Of a DNA stretch of 64,000 nucleotides, positions 35,564 to 46,900 are shown in pieces. The position numbers were made by a program, and so were the translations under genes. Numbering within the stretch: the stretch's first letter is position 1; each line of letters opens with the position of its first letter. The stretch comes from Fomes fomentarius (lineage: Eukaryota > Basidiomycota > Agaricomycetes > Polyporales > Polyporaceae). The notes under the pieces are model-generated. The model worked only from the letters and a program-made list of their open reading frames with translations, had not been told where the DNA came from and made no database searches. Where the stretch lies: assembly GCA_022606135.1 (NCBI GenBank), contig JABYQN010000004.1, positions 744,001 through 808,000 of the forward strand, read 5' to 3'.

Positions 35564-36566
35564 TCAAGCACCGAGGAACTCTCCGACGACCTGCAAGTAC
35601 TTCTCCCTCTCCTCCCAGAAAGGTGTGTGGCTAGAGTTTTCGAAGGTGATCCACTTCGAGTTCGGAATCTTCTCGCTATAAGCGCTAGTCACATAGTCCT
35701 GCGCTATGTCGTATCGTCCGTTGATGACGAGCGTCGGGACGTTGACTTCGTGGAGACGATCCTCGACCGTCCATCCACTCAAGATCCTATGGTGCCAACG
35801 TGAGGAAACCAGGAGGGTGAATGTGGAGCTAGAGAACTTACGGGGCGTTGGTTACCGTGCGGTCTGCGTTCTCTCCGTAGTTTTGCAGAAGGGAGTGCTC
35901 CAGGTCCTTCGGGAACGGCTTCGCCCTGCAACCATGAACGGCATACACCTCCTGCAGCGCATTCCAGTACGCCGTCCGGTCTGCGAGCCCGTTCGCTACC
36001 GCCTCCTTCACCCAATCTGGGAACTTGTTCAAGAGCTCTCCAAACGACTGCCTCCACTTCGCAATGGCCGACGGTGAGTCCGAGATCACCAGCCGCTTCA
36101 ATCCCTTCGGTTGCCTCCGCACGATAAGCTCGGACGCCATCATGCCACCCCACGAGTGCCCGACGATGTGGTACTCATCCTGGATGCCGAGGTGCTGCAG
36201 GAGGCTGTCGAACTCGTCGAGGAACAGGTCGATGGTCCAGAAGTCCCCCGGCTTGTCAGGGAGGTGTGTAGATCGAGAGTTGCCGATCTGGTCATAGAGG
36301 ATGACGGGGAACGACTGATTGGCGAGGTCGGCGAGTGGGAGCAAGTAGTCGTGCGAGAGGCCAGGGCCGCCATGGAGGACGACGACGGGGGTGCGGGTGC
36401 GGTTCTCAAGGTCGCCGAAGACCTTGTAGTACGTCTGGTGAGTCTCGCCTTGGTACGGGAACGGCGCGTGCCCCTCCTTCACGGCGACGGGGTCTGCCGC
36501 CATGGAGATATGCGATTGAGAGGTGGATGTAAGAGCGAGAGCGGAGGCAAGGAGTGGGATGCGCAT
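35564..36566 (-). CDS. Secreted proline iminopeptidase-like hydrolase, copy 2
   Basis: Same S33 family as copies 1 and 3. The ATG at 36566 gives a typical signal peptide (MRIPLLASALALTSTSQSHI), so this copy probably enters the secretory pathway. Then YYKVFGDLENRT, HGGPG (65-69), YDQIGNSRSTHLPDKPGDFW, nucleophile GHSWGG (Ser138), a cap domain that lacks the first intron of the other copies, and one intron (GTAAGT...CATAG) before LSGWTVEDRLHEVNVPTLVI, NGRYDIAQD and FENSSHTPFWEEREKY, with the stop at 35564. Asn-rich surface sites (NQS, NRT, NSS) fit glycosylation. It lies divergent from the first UstYa-like gene, sharing a 420 bp control region, so the two could be co-expressed. Confidence 0.86.
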
Positions 36567-36986
36567 TGTCTCCCGTTACGGCGCGTTCAGGATGTCTGTG
36601 GGTCCATGGGCATTTTGCAGGATTTGTGAGTGAGCCTGGAGAGTGTTCCTCCATCAACAGAGACACCTTCTGGCGCAATCGTTGGGAACACCGCTGATGT
36701 GACTGCGAATGCCCGTGGACGGTCAAGTCGTTAGAGAGGTGCAGGCTCTGGCGCCATTCCAGACAGCCTCTGATCATCAAGTTTGCATCATGGCCATTCA
36801 CTCCACTCATATCAGTCTGAGCACAAGTCGCCATTGCGCCATCAGCAGCATCGCATTTCCGGCCCGCAACGATTGTGTCTAGCGCCGATGAGGACGATCG
36901 GGGCAGCTGCCACTGTCAGTGTGTCAAGATTGCCTTTGTGCCCCCCGCCCCCCGCCCCGTGCTGTTGATCGACATCCCCGGGCCCG
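36567..36986. promoter_or_regulatory. Shared divergent control region, hydrolase copy 2 / UstYa-like 1
   Basis: 420 bp between two start codons facing away from each other. A C-rich run (about 36942-36958) lies about 30-45 bp before the UstYa-like start. No named factor site was identified. Confidence 0.4.
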
Positions 36987-37722
36987 ATGCTGTCTCCGAC
37001 AGTGAAGATCCTTCTCCTCTTCGCCACCAACCTCTTCAACGTCTTCTATATCCTCTCCCATGTGAGGGGCGCCCTCTCTCCACGGCCATCATCGTCACCG
37101 AAGGAAGAGTACTGTGAGCAGCGTACCTCTGTCTGCATCCCGCTATCCGCTAAGTCTGCCACAGCGTACCGAGGACATGACTTCCCCGAACATCTCCCCC
37201 TGCCTTTCGAGATCGAGATGGTGCCCGTGACAATAGAAGAATCAGTCCACTACCCAGCAGTCGGGGCGCCCTCGAATCAAGAATGGCTCTCGATTGCATC
37301 TCCGAGCATTGGCTACATCCGTCTGGGGCCCGAGGACCGAACCTTCGTCATCAGCATGTTCCACGAGCTGCACTGTCTGCGCATGATCAACGGCGCATTC
37401 TCCAAGATGAAGGGGGCCAACGTCGGGCACATCAAGCACTGCCTGAACTACGTCCGCCAGGGCGTGCTGTGCAACCCGGACCTCACACTCGAGCCGGGCA
37501 ACTTTGAGGAGCGCGATTTCGAGGTCGAGAGGTTGGGTGGGACGCATCTGTGCAAGAATTGGAACCCGATTTATGAGTGGGTCGACAACAACTTCGAGAC
37601 GTGGGCGAACAAGACTGGGTGGGGTGAGTCTTCCGTGCTCGTGCTTTCGTTTCTCGTGCTGTTCTCACCATCCTTGCGTAGACCCCCATCCCGGCCATGA
37701 CAAAGAAGCTCATGTCTCATAG
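36987..37722 (+). CDS. UstYa-like protein (DUF3328), copy 1
   Basis: UstYa-family proteins are membrane-anchored oxidase-like enzymes needed for cyclisation or oxidation of fungal ribosomal peptides (ustiloxin and relatives) and related metabolites. The ATG at 36987 gives an N-terminal membrane helix (VKILLLFATNLFNVFYIL). Then come a lumenal stretch with RGHDFPEHLPLPFE, the first HxxHC motif (HELHC, 126-130) in FVISMFHELHCLRMING, and the second (HIKHC, 148-152) in HIKHCLNYVRQGVLC, followed by GGTHLCKNWNPIYEWVDN. A GTGAGT...CGTAG intron leads to DPHPGHDKEAHVS and the TAG at 37722. Both metal-site-like motifs are intact. It is convergent with copy 2 (82 bp gap) and divergent from the secreted hydrolase. 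Confidence 0.88.
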
Positions 37723-37804
37723 CATACCCGTCCTGTCCTGTCTGTATCGTACTGTACACCACCGTCCATGTATAAGACTATCTATCCACCGTCAAACACC
37801 TGGT

Positions 37805-38485
37805 TCATCCCTGTCTTCGCAAGAATTCCTGGTAGTTCTCCTCCGCGGCCTGATACACCGCCGTCCAATCCTTGCACGAATGTGTCACAGCCGACACCGT
37901 AACTTGCGGGCCCATCGGTGCCCTGACCGTCTCCAAACGCAAATCCCCTCTACACATCACCGTCTGGCGCAGATAGTTCATGCAATGCTGCACGAGCCGC
38001 GGCCTCTTGACCTTCGCGTCCGGCGACGGGTCCGAGTAGAGGTCGACGATGTCATCGCGGAGGATGTCGAGGCACCGCATCTGGTGAAAGATCGACACTG
38101 TGAAGGGGCGGCGGTCCGGGCCCAGGTAGACGACGGCGCCCCCAGAGGGCAGGGTTGCGTTCCATTCGGCCGCCCCGAGCTCGGTCTCGATCGACCAGTG
38201 CACGCTGTCTTCGTGCGAGAGGTGCACGGGCGCGAGCGGGGGCAGCGGCCACGCGCGCGGGTAGTCACGTCCGCGATATGCTGGATACATCGTATGTGAG
38301 CGGGTCAGGTTTTCAGGGGTTTCAGAGCAACGAGAGAGAGAGAGATGCGCACTATAGCTTTCTTCCTCAGGCTCGTTCGCCAGGCCGGCGCGCCGGCTCT
38401 CGGAGACGCGACCGAGCGTGAAGAGCGTGGTGGAGACGAGGAAGAGTGCGATCGAGATCCGCAGGTAGCTTGAAAGAAGCTCCAT
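37805..38485 (-). CDS. UstYa-like protein (DUF3328), copy 2, altered first motif
   Basis: An uninterrupted 226-residue reading from the ATG at 38485 (MELLSSYLRISIALFLVSTT, a membrane anchor). The frame is open further to 38566 but has no ATG there. RGRDYPRAWPLPP and DSVHWSIETELGAAEWNATL precede the motif region SIFHQMRCLDILRDD: the first motif reads HQMRC (134-138), so its second His is Arg. The second is normal, RLVQHCMNYLRQTVMC (His167, Cys168, Cys178), and the end is THSCKDWTAVYQAAEENY. Loss of one presumed ligand suggests a changed activity or a non-catalytic partner of copy 1; UstYa-type proteins often work in pairs (UstYa/UstYb). Confidence 0.87.
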   Translation of the reverse strand: MELLSSYLRISIALFLVSTTLFTLGRVSESRRAGLANEPEEESYSAHLSLSRCSETPENLTRSHTMYPAYRGRDYPRAWPLPPLAPVHLSHEDSVHWSIETELGAAEWNATLPSGGAVVYLGPDRRPFTVSIFHQMRCLDILRDDIVDLYSDPSPDAKVKRPRLVQHCMNYLRQTVMCRGDLRLETVRAPMGPQVTVSAVTHSCKDWTAVYQAAEENYQEFLRRQG

Positions 38486-39025
38486 CTTCGACGCAGCGGC
38501 TTCGACTTCGTCGAAGAGGAAGTCGAATCGTGTTGTGGACGTCGAGTAGAAGATGGACGTGGGCAAGAGTCAACGCCGCGTATATGAAGAACCTGGAATG
38601 AACCCCTTCAGCCTACTTTGGCCTCGCTGTGGGCTGCAGATCCGAAGTCTACATGTTGCGATGATGCCATCATTCTGTGCCCACCTTCATACGGGACAGA
38701 ACGCTCACGCTCCATACTTTGAGGGAAGTTATAATGGGTCAAGCCTACACACCCGAGACCTGGCATTGCTCTCAGGAGGTCACTGCTCCGAGTTCAGTAG
38801 ATGTGGAAAGTGAATTCAACAGTTCGCATTGGTATGACCGTATACATCCAATATTGACAACCCGAGCACGGGGATAAATACATCAAGTGGCTACAACGGG
38901 AGAAATGGTACAACAGCTTGCGAGTATGGATGCGCTACTGCTAGCAGAAGCCTGGAAAGACTGCATATCAGCCACGCATGGCGTTGTGAATGAGACGGGG
39001 AGTGAGCCTACCATGTTGTTCGCGT
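38486..39025. other. Intergenic, promoter of UstYa-like 2
   Basis: 540 bp with no supported gene. The plus-strand ORF 38553-38813 has no signal peptide or family features. Confidence 0.4.
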
Positions 39026-39219
39026 TTAGAAGCAGTCCTCGTTGTCCTCGACACCGTTGCATGAGCCGCCATCGGGAAGCGTGCCAACTGTAAACAACTT
39101 TAATGAGAATTGCGAAGTACGGTCGGAAGACAAGAAGGGTACTCACCGTCGAGCGCGACGGGGACGGCGATCGCAGAGATGGCGAGGGAGAGGATGAAGA
39201 AGAGCTGCTTGAACTGCAT
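39026..39219 (-). CDS. 44-residue secreted peptide with two cysteines
   Basis: Too short for usual ORF calling. Exon 1 is 39147-39219 and encodes a clear signal peptide (MQFKQLFFILSLAISAIAVP). Intron 39088-39146 has GTGAGT and TTACAG ends. Exon 2 is 39026-39087 and continues in phase to TAA. The two exons total 135 nt, 44 codons plus stop. After the signal the chain is about 25 residues, VALDVGTLPDGGSCNGVEDN then EDCF: acidic, two Cys nine apart, ending in Cys-Phe. A TATAAA box lies about 107 bp upstream. There are no dibasic Kex2 sites, no repeats and no CaaX box. It sits 540 bp from UstYa-like copy 2 on the same strand. It could be a modified-peptide precursor, a signalling peptide or a small effector-like protein. 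Confidence 0.65.
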
Positions 39220-39325
39220 GGTGGAGTGGTGGAGGGGATAGTTCGAGGAGCTCGAGTATGAAGAGGATGTCGATGAAGGGTGCAAAGTGCGATTGCCCGT
39301 GCCGACCAATGGAGACGTATAGAGG

Positions 39326-39331
39326 TTTATA
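39326..39331 (-). promoter_or_regulatory. TATA box of the small secreted peptide gene
   Basis: TATAAA on the minus strand, within CTATATAAACC, about 107 bp before the ATG at 39219. Spacing and sequence fit a strong regulated fungal promoter and support the gene being real. Confidence 0.55.
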
Positions 39332-40547
39332 TAGAGAGCACCTGCATCGTGCCGACTGTGAGGCCGGCGGAATCACCCAATAGAGTCAAGCCCAGAGAAT
39401 GAGTGGTGCAAGTAAGAACGGGCACTAAGCGGTACAATTTTGATCCAAAGATGATCAGCATAGACTTCCATGTGGTTGAATACCGCTCGGTTAGGACCGC
39501 TATTGTGAACCCACCGACAACGGTCAGCTGTGGCCTAGCTACTAGTTACTAGGTATGTCGTAAGCAAATGGAGTGACGATTGAATAATTATTATCCACCG
39601 TGTTCGCCGGACGCGTGCAACTTGTGGAAATGGCAGACTGCGACATCAACTCACTTGGTTATCGTGTGCGCCTACGAGACATATATTCGGGTGATGATGC
39701 ATCCGCGTGCAGATGCGTCATGTCTGTAATTCTTGGCTCGCGATCACGATTTTCAGTATCACTTGACTAGGTTGAGGACCTGGTATGGCCAGGGCAGTAT
39801 CTGATCGTAGCAGCCTTTGTGAGAGTCTGCGTCGGCCACATGAGTACGAACTGATGCTGGTGTGTATATGGAAATCAAGTTGTTGTGTATGCGGCGCAGC
39901 GAAGAGGCACTGAGCTCAACATGTGGGAAACAGGAGGGCGTGGGTACAGCGAACCGACTTCAACCGAGCAGTGAGTGCGCCGGTGACGACATGCACCGAC
40001 TCCGAACATCCCCGGGCCGGCGATCCCATCAGCGATTCATCTACCAAGTCTACCCTCCGGATTCCATCAGACTAAGTACCATGGCAGTACTTAACCGCGC
40101 ACATATTCCATCCTTGTCCTCTGCAGGTAAAGTCCGTTAGGCCGTCTCAGTGATCATCACTGCTCTGTCCCCGAGGTGGTACGTTGTTCTGTCTTCGTAT
40201 TCCCATGCTCGCCGTAGGCTTATCCATATGCACCTGCAGTCATCCAGTGCATCCTGTGAACACGCAGTCGGCTGCGAGATCCTATTGGGGTGAGTTCTTT
40301 TGACCCATCTCGATCAAATCATGCTTCTGGCCCTGGCGTCCATATCGCAGGAAGCAATTGAGCTGTGCCTTGTTTACGATGCAACTTACGCGTGTGTACT
40401 TCTCAGGTGGTATCGACGCCGTCTGGGTGTGATTGACATCTGATTACTCCCTTCTGTGGTTCAGGGCCGTACAGTGAGTCGCTCGTGAATCGGCCGGAGA
40501 TTGCAGCGTATCGCCCACTCACTAGTCTGTTCACCAGCTATTCGACA
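39332..40547. other. Gene-free spacer
   Basis: 1.2 kb between the peptide gene and the plus-strand membrane-protein gene. It holds their promoters. No ORF has a protein-like pattern. Confidence 0.4.
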
Positions 40548-41594
40548 ATGCCTGGAGGTGGAGAGTACATTGCGCTGCCTGCTCGAAACTCCTCAGAAGA
40601 CCTCCTTGAGGAGGCTGACCGTCCGAGCAGGGGCTACTCCAAGTCGGCTTCACGAGACGAGACGAGTAAGGATGTCTGTTACTACAAAGTCAACAGCACG
40701 ATACTCATCTCTTCCACATAGACCACAGTGACCGGCTTGTATTCTGGGCAGCCCTCGGCGTAGCGTGCTCAACGGCCTTCTCAGCCGTGCTCTTCCTTGC
40801 TACAATCTTCTACCCACCAGGCGTCGCTGCGCCGTCGCAGATCACTACTGGCGTTCCACTCCGGCCTAATCCGTACCTCTACCTGGACAAGATCCTAGCC
40901 AACACGACGCAAAAGTTCGATCCTATCACGAACTTTCCGCCGGTTGCGCTGCAGTTCGACAATACTGATCACAAGCGACGTATGCGCGAGGAAGAACGTG
41001 GGCGGCCGACATCGTTCGGAACCGTATACCCGGACGACAGGCGTATACTTGTCAACGACAAGGTACTAGCCCGCACGAGATCTCCTTTGTGCAGTCCGCT
41101 GAAATAGTCACTACAGGTATCAACCGTCGTCCAGTTCCGCAACATCGACTACGCGATGGAGCGTTGCGTTCTGAATATCGTCCTTCCCGAGCGGAACGGG
41201 ACGTTCGACCCCAACGTTAAGCTCGCAGACCCGAGCATTGTCGACGTCTGGCTCCTCGACGGCCCCACGGAGTTCTCGAGATATATTCGAGGCTCGATGG
41301 ACTATGCGCCGAAACGGCGAGAGTTACTGACAACGCTGACGTTCTCGCGGTCGGGACCAAGCCGCTCGAGCGAGTTCCACTGCACGTCTGGCGAGTTCAC
41401 AACGCTCGAGCTGACGTGCTCTCCAACCAATGCGGGGTGTGGCGTCGATTTCTGGCAAGACCAGCGTGCGAAACCTTTAGGAGGTCCGTACGAAGAATTG
41501 TTCTGCGTGCAACGGGATGGTGCTGATGTCTGTTTTTCCAGGTCTTTATATCGTTCAGCACCCCACTCCGCCTCCATCGGGGACGCGAGGATGA
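40548..41594 (+). CDS. Single-pass membrane protein, unknown function
   Basis: The first ATG is at 40548 (MPGGGEYIALPARNSSEDLL); a longer open frame upstream begins only with GTG. Intron 1 (GTAAGG...CATAG) joins to HSDRLVFWAALGVACSTAFS then AVLFLATIFYP, one transmembrane helix. The extracellular or lumenal part has ILVNDK|VSTVVQFRNIDYAM, ERCVLNIVLPERNGTFDPNV, IVDVWLLDGPTEFSRYIRGS, FHCTSGEFTTLELTCSPTNA and GCGVDFWQDQRAKPLGG, with conserved-looking Cys pairs. A last intron leads to LYIVQHPTPPPSGTRG and the TGA at 41594. The beta-rich ectodomain ending in 'G.Y.VQ.P' is a pattern I recall from mushroom hypothetical proteins. Type II topology is inferred from the short cytosolic head. Function unknown. 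Confidence 0.7.
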
Positions 41595-42395
41595 TGAGGG
41601 ATGACCTCCGTCAATTCTCTGTATGCCGCCGTATTTTCTGGGTTCTCGTCCTTACTATGTTTACATGTTTTGTAAAGCTACACTGTACACGTAGACACGT
41701 CAGGATGCTTTCCCGTAACGGTATGTAGGTCAGGCCGGATATCACGCTTGTCATGCCCTGTAATTCTGACAATACCGCGACACCCCAGCAGGTCCGGTCA
41801 GCTTGACCTCTCCCGGTGCGAAACTGAGGCCATGGTCTCAACGTTCCCATGCGTTCCGGATGCCGCGACGTTGTTGAGATCCTCACTCATATCACTCTTG
41901 GTCTTTCCTATCCAGGCTTCCCTCCCCTTTTGAGAAAGGGCCTCAAAAATCAACATTGAGAATTGAGTATGGCTACTGTGAGCAAAGTACTTACTATCCA
42001 CGAATCACGATCGAGATCAGGTGCAGACATAGAAGTTTGTAACTGAAAAGCGCCCTGGAGGTGATGTTGATGATCGGCGATTGAGCACAGCCAACTTTCC
42101 AGCCGGTTAGGAGCTTCTTCGTTGAACCAGTCTCTGATTTTTCCGTTCTATGCTCCCATCATGATCAAGGATTCTACTGAGAACATTGATATGGAATGGA
42201 CATCGGTGAATGGTCCGCGATCACCTCAGAATCACCCCATGGTGCACTGGTCTGCTGCAGCGAGCGCTATGCATTCTGATATCTTCCTGCTCCGGCCCTG
42301 CTTGAGCGCGACTTATCACTTGAGCCCTAGGCGTCCCCAATCGCAAGGTCCACCACACTTACGCGTACACGTTGCTTGACTAGAGTCATTCAGAG
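41595..42395. other. Gene-free spacer
   Basis: 800 bp between two plus-strand genes. Nothing recognised beyond the expected 3' end and promoter. Confidence 0.4.
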
Positions 42396-43496
42396 ATGTC
42401 TGTCACGGTCCGCGAAGTCCCCAACCCTTCAGGTACGTTCCGTTTGGACGCGCTTGTGCTGCAACTGACCATTCAAACCCATGTGTAGATGCGGAGCTGG
42501 ACCTATACGCGAAGGTCCTCGCTGAGGCGTTCAGCTATAGTACGCAGTATCATCTCCTTATCGTGCTCACGTTGTGTCAATCATAGCCTGTTCGACTGAA
42601 CGAAACGCTTGGCAGGTTACTTCGGCGGTGGGCTCGGAGGAGATAAGGCTCTCCAGGAGCCTTTCCTTCGCGCACACCTGACTGCGGCAACCGCGAAGGC
42701 CGAGGGCGAGATCCACGTAGCTGAACTCGCCGACTTCGGCGTTGTCGGTGTCGCACTATGGTGAGCTTGAAATTACAGCTCGCTGCAGGGATAGTTTACG
42801 GTCTGCTGACTGCCTCGTTGACAGGTTCGGCCCTGGACACAAGTTCCTTGGCACGTAAGTCAAGTCCGTGCATTGGTGTTGAGTGATTTGTCTGACCACG
42901 AGGTCGATGGACGGTTTGCGATTCCAGGGACACGCAGCGTGAAGCTGGCTGGGACCAAATCATGGACAAGCTGGATGATGAGCATCGTTCGTGGTGGACC
43001 CAAGTTCGTTCTATTTGTCGCGGGTGAAAAACAATTCCCTGATCCCGGCTTGTAGTTCTTGAACGAGTACGACGAGCTGGTCGAGAGGTCGCACGGCCCT
43101 GGTGTAAAGCTGGGCTCGTACCACCTGCAGGTCATTGGCACTGTTCCCACGCACCAGAAGAAGGGCGTCGGTAGTGCTCTGCTCAAGTACGCAGAGAACA
43201 AGGTAAGGACCATATGGCGTGTGCGCACAGATCTCGGTGACTGACGAAGCTTACGCAGGCTCACTCTGTGAAAGCGCCGACGGCATTGGAGACGATCGGT
43301 GCGACGAATGTGAGATAGAATTTGTCTTCGTTGTACCTTGGGGTCGTGCGACTTACAGTTGGTTGTACAGGTGGCGATATACAAGTCGTTGAAGTACGAG
43401 GTCGCGGGCTCAGGCCCTATTAAGGCACCCCCTCCGTACCCTGGGCACATGGAGATGTTCGTCTTCATCAAGCATACGGAGAAGGATGAATACTAG
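42396..43496 (+). CDS. GNAT-family N-acetyltransferase
   Basis: Transfers an acetyl group from acetyl-CoA to an amine; the acceptor is unknown. The ATG at 42396 gives MSVTVREVPNPS, then intron, DAELDLYAKVLAEAFSYS|YF then GGGLGGDKALQEPFLRAHLT, GEIHVAELADFGVVGVALWF and GPGHKFLGTD, and QREAGWDQIMDKLDDEHRSW. The acetyl-CoA loop is in HLQVIGTVPTHQKKGVGSAL then LKYAENK, a good match to the Q/RxxGxG/A rule (Q-K-K-G-V-G). The end is APTALETIGATN|VAIYKSLKYEVAG and HTEKDEY with TAG at 43496. Seven or so short introns. It stands between the UstYa region and XRN1, so a link to the peptide locus is possible but unsupported. Confidence 0.85.
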
Positions 43497-43919
43497 TTGA
43501 TGTGTACTGTACTAGTTGATGTGTTGTGACAACGAATACCTGCAGCCTGAATGCAATTGTATCACTTCTATGCATGTAACGTCTGTAAGACCTAGTCATT
43601 GTGACGATTGCCTAGTCCGATATTGTGCACTTGTTGCATTATATAGCTCAATTTATTTTCGCGGGACAGAAGGTCAATTCAGGAGATCGCAAGAGCGAAG
43701 ATGAATGCAATGGTAGTGGTGGTGAAAGAGTACCAGTCGATTCAGAACACACACCTCTTTGCAAGTCATTGACGGCGCTTACCTAAGTGAGAATCGTGGT
43801 TTGGCGCTGAGCCTCGCGGCCTGCAATACAACCTCCACCACTACTAACGGTCTACTCGACCGCCTTTCCACATCACACACCCTCATACTTCTGTATTATT
43901 ATACTCTCAGCTGTTTACG
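43497..43919. other. Intergenic, XRN1 promoter
   Basis: 423 bp between GNAT and XRN1, both plus strand. No gene seen. Confidence 0.45.
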
Positions 43920-46900
43920 ATGGGTGAGTACACTGTCACACCTCCATCTCCTCATGCTGAAACGCGGGATTTGTAGGAATTCCGAAGGTCGGTTTATACC
44001 TGACGTGCTGCGTGCGTTATGCTAACCGCCGCTCAGTTCTTCAGATACATCTCGTGAGCACCCTCTTTGCCCTTCACAGGCTATTGTTGACACCTCGCTA
44101 GCGAGCGGTACCCCCTCACATCGCAACTAATTCAGGAGAACAAGATTCCGGAGTTTGGTACGTCGTAATGTTTGCGTAACAATCATTGAAAGTCCTCACT
44201 CCCCTCACAAGATAACCTATACGTCGACTTCAATGGTATCATACATAACTGTGCGTGCTCCTTCCTCTTGCCATTGTCACTGTTCCTCAGCCAGGTTCAG
44301 GCTCACATCCCAATGACTCGGACGCCCACTTCCGGCTCACCGAAGAGCAAATCTTCACTGCCATCTTCGCATATGTAGACCACTTGTTTGGTAAGATCAA
44401 GCCCAAGAAGCTGTTCTTTATGGCTGTCGATGGCGTCGCCCCGCGCGCGAAGATGAACCAGCAACGGAGTCGTCGGTTCCGAACTGCGAAGGAGGCGAAG
44501 GAGGTGCGCGAGAAGGCGGAATCAAAGGGAGAGAAGCTGCCGGATACGAAGGCGTTTGACAGCAATTGTATTACACCAGGTGCGTCACATCGCGGTTGTC
44601 GTGCAGCGAAGGAGTACGGTCCTCATGAGAGACCGTGTCACATGTATGATGAACAGGTACGGAGTTCATGGCACGGTTGTCGGAGCAGCTGCGCTACTTC
44701 GTGAACAAGAAGATTTCAGAAGATGCGAACTGGAGAGACGTCGCGGTCGTGCTGTCGGGACACGACGTTCCAGGAGAAGGAGAGCACAAGATTATGGAAT
44801 ACATCCGGCTGTCGAGGGCTCAGCCAGACTACGACCCGAACGTGCGACATTGTTTGTACGGCTTGGACGCGGATTTGATCATGCTGGGGCTGTTGAGCCA
44901 TGATCCACATTTCTGCTTGTTGCGAGAGGAGGTCAAGTTCGGGCCAGCGTCGAAAAGCAAAGGAAACAAGAGGTATGTCGGACCTTAGGTACTGGTACAA
45001 GATATTCATCCCTCCTTGTCGCAGCCTCGACTCCATCAACTTCTATCTGCTGCATCTTACATTGATGCGAGAATATCTGGACCTGGAGTTCCACGATATT
45101 GAGCCGGTGCTCCCGTTCGAGTATAGCCTCGAGCACATCATCGACGACTTCATCCTGCTCGCAGTGTTTGTCGGAAACGACTTCTTGCCTAACTTGCCGG
45201 ATCTGCATATCCACGAGAACGGGCTGGAGAAATTGTTCGACGTGTACAAGAAGGCATTGCCATCGTTAGGCGAGTGTGGCATGCAAGACTGGTGACTTCA
45301 GAGCTGACGTTTCTGTCTCTTACCAGACGGGTACCTGAACGAGAGCGGAGTTATCAACACGCAACGTCTGCAGGTGATTCTGGATGAGATGGCGCTGTGG
45401 GAGCAGGAGATATTCGAGAAGGAATACGCGGATCTGAACTGGTATAAGGGAAAACAGGAGAAGCATGTGAAGGAGATGGAAGCGGCGCGGAAGAGGTCAA
45501 AGCTTGGTACTATCTTTCTTCCTATCATCACTGAGCGTCCTCGTTGACCCGTTCTCCTAGTTTTGACACAGTCGCAGCGGAAGATCTTTGATCAGGTGAA
45601 GGCGTTTGTTCTTGAGAGGAGGAAATCATCGCCCGCGCAGCATGCTGGGCAGCCGCCTTTGACCATGGTGAACGACTTCCCGGCGCGAGATAGGCAGTTC
45701 ATTACCCGACTGGCGGAGGACCTGCATCTGTCGATTGCGTGGGACGAGTACGACGAGGAGGACAGGAACCTTGTAACGTGGCGCTCCCCCGGTGAGCTGG
45801 AGGAGCCCTTGCCGGAGAATCAGAATGGGAGACAGGAGCAGAGTGAGGGTGCGGGTGAAGACGACGAATGGGAAGATGAGGACGACGAGGAAGCGCGAGT
45901 GGCGGTTGATCGTGTCCTGAACAAGTACGGGAAGGCCAAGGTGATGGAGGACGACAAGGATGGGGATTTTGATGCACGCTACGAAACGTCGCTAAAGGAG
46001 AAGATGGACGAGTGGAAGAGAGGATACTATAAGGTACGTTGTTGGCGTTGTTGGAGGACTTTGGCGCTTATACGGTCGTATCGCAGGGCAAGTTGGAGAT
46101 CTCGTACGACGACCCGAAGGAGATGGGCGACCTCATTTTTCGATACGTTGAAGGGCTGCAATGGGTCATGCACTACTATTACAGCGGTGTTGCGTCGTGG
46201 AGTTGGTTCTACAACTATCACTACGCTCCGCGAATCTCAGGTTTGTCCAACTGAAGTTAGGCCTGATGAACGAAAGCTGATAGTTCGGTAGACTTGAGGG
46301 GCGTGGACAAGATGACCTTCAACTTCGCGCTTGGTCGTCCGTTCAGGCCGTTCGAGCAGCTTATGGGTGTACTACCGTCGGCAAGCAAGGACCTCATTCC
46401 TCCCGCATACAGGGTGCGTTTCGAGAGGTTTACGGTATTACGTGTTTGCTTAACGTGGATATAGGAACTGATGACTGAGCCCACTTCCTCGATTATCGAC
46501 TTTTACCCCGACGAATTCGAGCAAGATCTCAACGGGAAGAAGCAAGATTGGGAGGCCATCGTCAAGATTCCGTTCATTGAGGAGAAGAGGCTGCTCAAAG
46601 CAATGGATCGTATGTATTGATCTCCACATCTCCCATAATGTATGTACTAAATGTTGCCAGCGCGAGAGGCACTGTTGACCGAGGACGAGAAGAAACGCAA
46701 CAGCTTCGGCACCAGCACGAAATTCACGTACAACCCTAGCGAACCAACAGTGTACCCTTCATCGCTACCCGGTTTCTTCCCGACCTTGTACAGGTGCTAC
46801 TGCATCATGGAACCGTTCGATCTACCTACACTAGACGGCCTGCATCTTGTCGAGGGTCTTTGCGATGGCGTCAAGATAGGCGCCGACGCGCTCGCGGGCT

